In this document: positions 34,639-39,489 of the stretch, in pieces
How the letters are laid out: the number at the start of each line of letters is the position of its first letter
Numbering within the stretch: position 1 is the first letter of the stretch
From: Planctomycetaceae bacterium
Lineage (GTDB): Bacteria > Planctomycetota > Planctomycetia > Pirellulales > Pirellulaceae
DNA length: 39,489 bases
NCBI GenBank assembly: GCA_015490875.1
Contig: WFWZ01000214.1
Location: 1 to 39,489, forward strand
Direction: 5' to 3'
Made by a program: the position numbers and the translations under genes
The notes under the pieces: generated by a model
Told to the model about the DNA's origin: nothing
The model's database searches: none
Seen by the model: only the letters and a program-made list of their open reading frames with translations

Positions 34639-35657
34639 CCCACGCGAGCCTCCTCCTGGTGGTCCACGTGTTCGAAGACCTGAGCAATCACGTCCTCCAG
34701 CGGCAGGTCCTCGACAGAGACGTCATCGAGCGAGTATCGAGCCAACAAGGCGCTCAGGGTCTCGGCCACCTTCGTCCGCTCGACTCGCAACTTGATCCTA
34801 GGCGGCTGGACCTCCTTGACCTCGCCATAAGGCGCAAGAACCCGCTCGGCGGCATGGGGGAAACTCCCCTCGGCAAACAACAGCGTCACGATTTTGTGTT
34901 TGCTGAATGTGTCGATGATCCCCGAAAGAGAACCGTCGTAGTGAATCCCTCCCGACGCAATGATGACCAAACGCTGACATAACGCCGAAACGTCTTTCAT
35001 GTAGTGGCTCGTCAGCAAGATCGTGATGCCTCGGGAACGCTGGTATTCCCGCAGGAACTCCTGAATGTTGTGCTGGGCGACGACGTCGAGTCCGATCGTC
35101 GGTTCATCGAGGAAAAGAACCTCGGGACGATGCAACAGCGCCGCGATGAGTTCCATCTTCATGCGCTCCCCAAGGGAAAGCTCGCGGACCGGCTGCTGCA
35201 ACAAGTGCCGCACACCGAGCAACTCGGTTAGTTCGTCCCGAGCCGATTCGAAGGCGGCCTCATCGAGTCCATAGATGTGGCGGTGGAGGCGGAACGATTC
35301 TTGAGCGGGCAGGTCCCACCAGAGCTGGTTCTTCTGGCCCATCACCAACGCGAAGCGGCGACGATAGGCGTTCTCACGCTTCCACGGGATATACCCCATC
35401 ACGCGAGCGGTCCCCGAGGTCGGGGAGATGACGCCCGAGAGGAGCTTGAGGGTCGTCGTCTTGCCGGCTCCGTTGGGACCGAGAAACGCGACGAACTCCC
35501 CTTTCTCCACCGTCAAGTCGATCCCTCGGACCGCCCGGACCTCGCGGTACCGGCGGCGCACCAGCCCCCGGACGCTCGCCCAAAGGCCCTCAGGCTTCTG
35601 GTAGACGCGATAGGTCTTGGTGAGCTGGCGGATCTCGATGATCGGCTCGTCGGGCAT
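34635..35657 (-). CDS. ABC transporter ATPase (COG4586-like)
   Basis: A 340-residue ATPase. Walker A is GPNGAGKTT (60-68), with the Q-loop in [18 protein letters not shown], signature [16 protein letters not shown], Walker [14 protein letters not shown] and the switch His in LLTSHYMKD. The LSLGER signature and the Q-loop sequence are typical of the COG4586 group that serves ABC-2 exporters. A C-terminal regulatory-type domain of about 80 residues follows. The ATG at 35657 lacks a clear ribosome binding site; the frame is open to 35729. It is the first gene of the exporter operon (overlap of four bases with the next) and is divergent from ispF across about 157 bases. Confidence 0.92.
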   Translation of the reverse strand: MPDEPIIEIRQLTKTYRVYQKPEGLWASVRGLVRRRYREVRAVRGIDLTVEKGEFVAFLGPNGAGKTTTLKLLSGVISPTSGTARVMGYIPWKRENAYRRRFALVMGQKNQLWWDLPAQESFRLHRHIYGLDEAAFESARDELTELLGVRHLLQQPVRELSLGERMKMELIAALLHRPEVLFLDEPTIGLDVVAQHNIQEFLREYQRSRGITILLTSHYMKDVSALCQRLVIIASGGIHYDGSLSGIIDTFSKHKIVTLLFAEGSFPHAAERVLAPYGEVKEVQPPRIKLRVERTKVAETLSALLARYSLDDVSVEDLPLEDVIAQVFEHVDHQEEARVG

Positions 35658-35814
35658 GCCATGACCGAAAACATGGACGGAAACAGATACTCCTGGCTGG
35701 TACGGTGAAGTGTAACGGCCGAGCACCAATCGCTACACTCGGGGTAGCCATCCGAGCCACCGGGCGAGGCTCGAAGAAACGGCAAAATCCGCGGCCAACG
35801 GGAGAGACGAGTCG

Positions 35815-36309
35815 ATGGGCAGCGTGTTGCGAATCGGCCTGGGATACGACGTGCACCGCTTCGAAGCGGGAGGTCCGCTGCGGCTGGGCGGTGTGGACAT
35901 CGACCACGACCACCATCTGGCCGGACACAGCGACGCCGACGCGCTGCTACACGCCGTTACCGACGCACTGCTGGGAGCCGCCGCATTGGGTGACATCGGC
36001 GAACTCTTCCCCGACACCGATCCTGCACATCGGGGAGGAAACTCGGCCGAAATGCTCGAGCTGGCATGGAGACAAGTCCTCGAGCAGGGATGGGAGCTGG
36101 TCAATCTCGACTGCGTCGTGCACCTTCAACGCCCCAAGCTCCTGCCGTACCGGGAACCGATCCGCGCGAGTGTGGCTCGAATCCTCAACGTCGACGTCGA
36201 CCAGATCTGGCTCAAAGCCAAGACCGGCGAATCGGTCGGTCCGATCGGACGCGGAGAAGCCCTCGCCGTGCAATGCGTGGCCCTGCTGAGGAAGACGGGA
36301 TCTCCGTGA
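35815..36309 (+). CDS. ispF: 2-C-methyl-D-erythritol 2,4-cyclodiphosphate synthase
   Basis: IspF forms the cyclic diphosphate of the MEP isoprenoid pathway, releasing CMP. The 164-residue protein is of family length. The zinc ligands are D12 and H14 (GLGYDVHRF) and H46 (GHSDADALLH). Other hallmarks are GDIGELFPDTDP, HLQRPKLLPYREPIR and the end block KAKTGESVGPIGRGEALAVQCVALL. GGGAGAG lies about nine bases before the ATG. No other MEP gene is nearby. It is divergent from the ABC exporter operon. Confidence 0.96.
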   Translation: MGSVLRIGLGYDVHRFEAGGPLRLGGVDIDHDHHLAGHSDADALLHAVTDALLGAAALGDIGELFPDTDPAHRGGNSAEMLELAWRQVLEQGWELVNLDCVVHLQRPKLLPYREPIRASVARILNVDVDQIWLKAKTGESVGPIGRGEALAVQCVALLRKTGSP

Positions 36310-36366
36310 CTCTCACTGCCCCTCCCGCGCAAACAGGAATCTCCATCTGCCACGGCAGGACTCGGA

Positions 36367-36900
36367 CTACCGTCGACTTTGCATCAACGCGCCTGCGATT
36401 TCATGAGCATTGACCGGCTTCAGGAGAATCCCGCATATCTCCGATTCCGAAAACAGAAACCGACAGCCAGCGACGAACTCGATCTGCGCGGCATCGTGCC
36501 ACGTCGCCCGTTTATCGCTACGTGTGGTCAGGTACCATCCTGTGGAAACGTCGTACGCTTCATAACATTCGTCTTTATTCCAGATCTCGTACGCAACTCC
36601 ACGAGGTGGGACGTCTTCGGTGCAGAAAGACACGCTCCCGCCGATCGGCGGCGCCAATGGCGGTTGGATGGACGCTCGGTGCCAGTGCATCCAATTGGTT
36701 CGCCCTTCAACGCCGACGGCCAGCCCATCGCCACATGAGACGCGAACCTCCAGATTTCCGAAAAGAAGCACACCAACGTCCGAGAAGCTGTGCGAGTACA
36801 CCGATCGGTAATCGAATGAGATGTCCTCCAAGATATAGGACAGCCGACCGTTGTGTACCTTGTCGTACTTGAAGGGAATCGATATCGTCAGTCGCAGCAT
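36367..36900 (-). CDS. Orphan protein of unknown function
   Basis: A 177-residue soluble protein without signal peptide or membrane segment. It is rich in aromatic residues and looks beta-structured (ISFDYRSVYSHSFSDVGVLLF, NWMHWHRASIQ, GWYLTTRSDKRATWHD). I do not recognise it. The base composition looks less GC-rich than its neighbours. No strong ribosome binding site precedes the ATG at 36900. It sits beside a repeat-rich stretch and a second orphan gene, which suggests a small accessory island. An immunity-type protein is conceivable but nothing in the sequence proves it. Confidence 0.6.
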   Translation of the reverse strand: MLRLTISIPFKYDKVHNGRLSYILEDISFDYRSVYSHSFSDVGVLLFGNLEVRVSCGDGLAVGVEGRTNWMHWHRASIQPPLAPPIGGSVSFCTEDVPPRGVAYEIWNKDECYEAYDVSTGWYLTTRSDKRATWHDAAQIEFVAGCRFLFSESEICGILLKPVNAHEIAGALMQSRR

Positions 36901-37061
36901 GGAAATCTTTGACTCGATTGGAACGCCACGCTAGAAAACTCGCCGTCGGCATGGATCACGGATTGGCCACGGGACACCACGCATAGGCTGTATCGTCGGC
37001 CCGCACATGATAGCCGAATTCGACCTCCATCGTTGGCCACTCTCTGTACCAACCTACCCTC

Positions 37062-37154
37062 TCTCCTTTGCGTCTTTGCGCCTTTGCGCGAGTCCGTTTG
37101 CCTCGCGGAGACGCGGAGGAGGGGCTCTCGCAGAGCCGCAGAGAACGCAGAGGG
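37062..37154. repeat. Low-complexity inverted repeat block (TTTGCG / CGCAGAG type)
   Basis: The left part (37064-37092) is built of CTTTGCGTCTTTGCGCC-type units. The right part (37100-37154) is built of CGCGGAGACGCGGAGG and GCAGAGAACGCAGAGG units, roughly the complement pattern. It contains a perfect hairpin GGCTCT-CGC-AGAGCC at 37123-37137. No gene covers it. It is part of the 470-base gap between the two orphan genes. Confidence 0.75.
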
Positions 37155-37228
37155 GATTTCTTTTCTAGAGTAACAGTTTAGCTGACTGAAGTTGGCGTTC
37201 GTGAGGGTAGAAAAGCTGCGTCTATTGT

Positions 37229-37302
37229 GAAACACAGAGGCACAGAGGGCACGAAGCCTGGGGAAAACATTCTCTTGGTGGCCTCCGTGTCTCTGTGTTT
37301 CC
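37229..37302. repeat. Imperfect inverted repeat (ACACAGAGG / CTCTGTGT)
   Basis: The left arm at 37229-37250 (GAAACACAGAGGCACAG...) and the right arm at 37281-37302 (...TCTCTGTGTTTCC) pair over about 20 bases with a few mismatches, leaving a loop of about 30. It is the second such block in this gap and ends about 70 bases beyond the 3' end of the small orphan gene. Confidence 0.75.
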
Positions 37303-37372
37303 GTTCCTCTGCGCTCGGTTGGCTTCCATGGCTTCCTTCGTTCCCTCTTTTGTCAACACGCGTGAGCGCTCA

Positions 37373-37666
37373 TTAGACTTTCTCAAACCATTCCCACACC
37401 TCGGAACTGTCCGGCCAAGTGTGCCGTTTCCCATCTGGTTGGAGAAACCACACGACGCCCGGGTCCTGAGTCGCGCCCGGCAAGACGAGCCATACTTCAC
37501 CGGCTGGATGCACTTCGCCTGTCAAGCGACCTTCCCAGTCTCTAATCCGCAAATCTCTCTTCAAGCGGACGTGATCACCGGCAACGAGTCCGCACTCGTA
37601 CTCCGATACGTCATACTCAGTAACTAGCTTCCACTCGGGTTTTCCGTCCCGTGCTTCGTTTTCCAC
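37373..37666 (-). CDS. Small orphan protein, possible SH3-like barrel
   Basis: A 97-residue protein beginning at GTG 37666, with GAGGT (37673-37677) six bases upstream, a good translation start. The sequence is compact and rich in beta-strand formers: GLVAGDHVRLKRDLRIRDWE, GEVHPAGEVWLVLPG, VVWFLQPDGKRHTWPDS. The residue pattern is that of a small beta barrel. I do not recognise the family. It lies next to the repeat blocks and the other orphan at 36367-36900. The frame looks real because of its start signal and composition; the function is unknown. Confidence 0.6.
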   Translation of the reverse strand: MENEARDGKPEWKLVTEYDVSEYECGLVAGDHVRLKRDLRIRDWEGRLTGEVHPAGEVWLVLPGATQDPGVVWFLQPDGKRHTWPDSSEVWEWFEKV

Positions 37667-37983
37667 AACATCACCTCGAATCGCCAGACGCGCTCGCTTT
37701 GGAACCGCTGTCCATCATTTCCCCTATCTGGTTTCCCGAAGAGCCTGCCCCTGTTGAAGTCGCCAAACTATTGTCCGACATCTCCCATCGTAAGGCCAGT
37801 TCTCCAACCGTTGTGAAGAAGAATTCGCCAGCTCTTCACCGATTTCTCGACACTGCCCCTTCCGACTCGTGCGCTCGTTCCCCTCCCCTTCCCATCTTTC
37901 CCAGTCGATCTTGATCGGCTGGCGTTGAGGCGATACCATCCCCCCGCCTCGTTGGTGTTTCCCTGTTCCCAAGCCGCGCGCCG
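37667..37983. other. Intergenic region upstream of the OmpA-like gene
   Basis: About 317 bases, pyrimidine-rich on the plus strand between about 37840 and 37970. I see no gene, RNA, or convincing promoter or terminator here. Confidence 0.3.
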
Positions 37984-38853
37984 ATGGTCTCGCTTGCCCC
38001 CATCCCCGGAGTTTCCACTCGCAGGTGCTCGCCTGCGCCAAGATCGCCCTGGCCGTTGCGGCTCGCCCTGATTCTCATCGCCACGCTTGCCGGCTGCCAA
38101 AACTCCAACCCGTTCGTTGCCAACCAGCCGCAAGCCCCCGGAGCACCCACAGCCGCAACGGCCACTGCTCAAGTCCAGGAACTCCAGCGGCGACTCGCCG
38201 AACTCGACACGACCAACCAGCAACTCCATGCGCAACTCGCCCAACAACAACAAAAGGCGAATCTCTATCAACAACAACTCGGGTTGCTCCAGGCGCGTCT
38301 GAAGGACACGGCTGAAGAGCTGCGCAAGGTGCAGGTAGCCAAACAGCAGGCCGAGAAGCAGATTTCCGCCTTTCAAGCCTCGCTTCGCCAACGCGGCTCG
38401 GCCACGCTCCGCCCCAACAACAGCCTGCTACGATCGATCGAACCGGTCGATATCCCGGGGCTCACGGTGAAACAGGACGGCGAACTCGTCCGTATCGAAA
38501 TCCCCGCCGATCGGCTCTTTCGCCAGGGAACGTCGCAACTGATCGTTTCCGCCTCTCCCCTGTTGGCTCAGGTCGCCCAGGCGATCGCGACGCACTACCC
38601 GCGTCAACGCGTGGCCATCGAAACACACACCGATTCCGGGCCGACCCGCACCGCGTCGGCCACCGCACACTTGCTCACGGCGCAACAAGCCGTCGCCGTC
38701 CTCGATGAACTGACTCGACGCTACCGGCTCCCTCCCAACCAACTCTTCATCCTGGCCATGGGAGCCAACCACCCAGTCGCCTCGAATGCCACGTCTGCCG
38801 GCCGAGCCGCCAATCGCCGCGTCGATATCGTCATCTATCCTGAGACGTACTGA
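37984..38853 (+). CDS. OmpA/MotB-domain lipoprotein
   Basis: A 289-residue protein. A basic lead is followed by a lipoprotein signal (LRLALILIATLAGC) with lipidated Cys38 and a canonical LAGC lipobox. Residues about 60-135 are a Gln-rich coiled coil (QELQRRLAELDTTNQQLHAQ). From about 165 comes an OmpA-like peptidoglycan-binding domain (RVAIETHTDSGPTRTASATA, LLTAQQAVAVLDELTRR, ASNATSAGRAANRRVDIVI). The TD and NRRVDI positions are those that hold diaminopimelate in this family. The protein should tie the outer membrane to the cell wall. The ATG at 37984 lacks a ribosome binding site, and the lead before the signal is long, so the true start may be further in. It overlaps the convergent gene by 23 bases. 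Confidence 0.85.
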   Translation: MVSLAPIPGVSTRRCSPAPRSPWPLRLALILIATLAGCQNSNPFVANQPQAPGAPTAATATAQVQELQRRLAELDTTNQQLHAQLAQQQQKANLYQQQLGLLQARLKDTAEELRKVQVAKQQAEKQISAFQASLRQRGSATLRPNNSLLRSIEPVDIPGLTVKQDGELVRIEIPADRLFRQGTSQLIVSASPLLAQVAQAIATHYPRQRVAIETHTDSGPTRTASATAHLLTAQQAVAVLDELTRRYRLPPNQLFILAMGANHPVASNATSAGRAANRRVDIVIYPETY

Positions 38854-39370
38854 CCAGCTCGAGCGTCACTCCCGGTTCGTCCACCCCGCACCAACCCGAG
38901 ATGTCCGCCTCTTCGGACCACCGGAACGGCTTTCCGAACCGCTTGATGAAATGGCGTCCCCGCTCCCCACGACAATGAGGCTCCCACCCCCAACGAGCAA
39001 GCAACCTGTCGGAAATGCGACCGTTCATCGGCTGGCAGACGATGGCCCAACTTCCTTTCAGGCGCGCGATTTCATCCAACACGGTGAGGGCCCGGCGAAA
39101 CGTCGCCAGTCGAGTCTCTCTTGTGGAAACGACGAAGGATAGCGCTAGATAGTCGGGGATAGGAAGAGGCTGGTAGTAGTAGAGTCGGCAGCGATCTCCC
39201 GTCTTCCATCGGTGCCACCATCGACCCTCGAGTTGCGCTCGCCACCAACTGACGCGGCGTCCCCATCGCCGCCGGATCGCCACAAGCCGACCCTGGCGAG
39301 TTTCAATGACGGCGGACCGCCAGCGTCGAATCTCTGCGTGACGGTCCGCCCAAGCTTCCCAGTCCTTCAT
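38831..39370 (-). CDS. Trp/Arg-rich protein of unknown function
   Basis: A 179-residue cytoplasmic protein, very rich in Trp and Arg (IRRRWGRRVSWWRAQLEGRWW). The middle (PIPDYLALSFVVSTRETRLATFRRALTVLDEIARLKGSWAIVC) and the block NGRISDRLLARWGWEPHC followed by RHFIKRF have the feel of an N-acetyltransferase-type fold (a conserved end near GWEPH), but no acetyl-CoA loop is clear. GAGGTGA lies upstream of the ATG at 39370. Its 3' end overlaps the OmpA-like gene. I infer a lineage-specific conserved protein. Confidence 0.7.
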   Translation of the reverse strand: MKDWEAWADRHAEIRRWRSAVIETRQGRLVAIRRRWGRRVSWWRAQLEGRWWHRWKTGDRCRLYYYQPLPIPDYLALSFVVSTRETRLATFRRALTVLDEIARLKGSWAIVCQPMNGRISDRLLARWGWEPHCRGERGRHFIKRFGKPFRWSEEADISGWCGVDEPGVTLELVSTSQDR

Positions 39371-39456
39371 CGAACGCTCTCACCTCTTCCCACGGGTGAC
39401 ACGAACACGGCCTCCCTGGAAAACGTTAGCTTGCCCGCTCGATCACCGCTGCCCAC

Positions 39457-39489
39457 TCACGCCAGCAGCGATTTGATCACCTGCCATAC
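39457..39489 (-). CDS. Possible C-terminal end of a gene entering from the right edge
   Basis: On the minus strand the last 33 bases read VWQVIKSLLA and then a stop, in a frame open to the window edge. This looks like a normal protein end and would place another gene upstream of 38831-39370 in the same direction. Only ten residues are visible, so this may be chance. Confidence 0.25.
   Translation of the reverse strand, partial: VWQVIKSLLA

Noticed and set aside
37228..37302. CRISPR-like array in the repeat-rich gap
   Set aside because: The repeats are inverted, irregular and only two; there are no unique spacers and no cas genes.

Overview
The window looks like a chromosomal segment of a Gram-negative planctomycete, most likely in or near the Pirellulales. 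This is an inference from gene content, not from a marker gene. Supporting traits: a SecD-SecF fusion in a tgt-yajC-secDF cluster; a TPR protein ending in two RNA polymerase alpha-CTD-like modules; KdsA, which implies LPS; many secreted or lipoprotein orphans; and a fairly GC-rich composition with short dispersed hairpin repeats. There are no phage, plasmid or CRISPR structures. I support about 35 protein genes and one tRNA.

Layout. 1-3098: three secreted or membrane proteins of unknown function, with two copies of a hairpin repeat and a 14-bp tandem array between them. 3062-5849 (minus): miaE-mtnB-mtnD-mtnC, the lower half of the methionine salvage pathway plus a tRNA hydroxylase. 6108-14303: two ABC-F ATPases (one is EttA), a His/Gly-rich secreted protein, a di-haem cytochrome c and GMP synthase (guaA). 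14626-16544 (plus): surE and two small exported proteins. 16560-19336 (minus): kdsA and a large lipoprotein. 19509-20507: an Rpn/YhgA-like nuclease. 20664-28648 (plus): a lipid or diacylglycerol kinase, tRNA-Thr(CGU), the TPR-alphaCTD protein, tgt, yajC and secDF. 28666-32935: a LysM protein, an alpha/beta-hydrolase-fold protein without its nucleophile, and a membrane-anchored vWA protein. 32936-35657 (minus): a three-gene ABC-2 exporter. 35815-36309: ispF. 36367-37666: two orphan genes separated by low-complexity repeats. 37984-39489: an OmpA-like lipoprotein, a conserved orphan, and perhaps the tail of a further gene.

How the genes fit together. Several genes serve the cell envelope and its export: secDF/yajC, KdsA, OmpA-like and LysM proteins, and the ABC-2 exporter. 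Others serve translation and tRNA modification: EttA, a second ABC-F, Tgt, MiaE and tRNA-Thr. Nucleotide and isoprenoid supply is represented by guaA, surE and ispF. The most unusual items are: the duplicated alpha-CTD modules fused to TPRs; a Tgt that keeps its catalytic aspartates but has lost two of four zinc ligands; the grouping of miaE with methionine salvage genes; a promoter followed at once by an intrinsic terminator in the guaA leader; and an orphan plus-strand terminator between ettA and guaA. Start codons were chosen by ribosome binding site, signal peptide and family length, and differ from the longest open frame in many genes.
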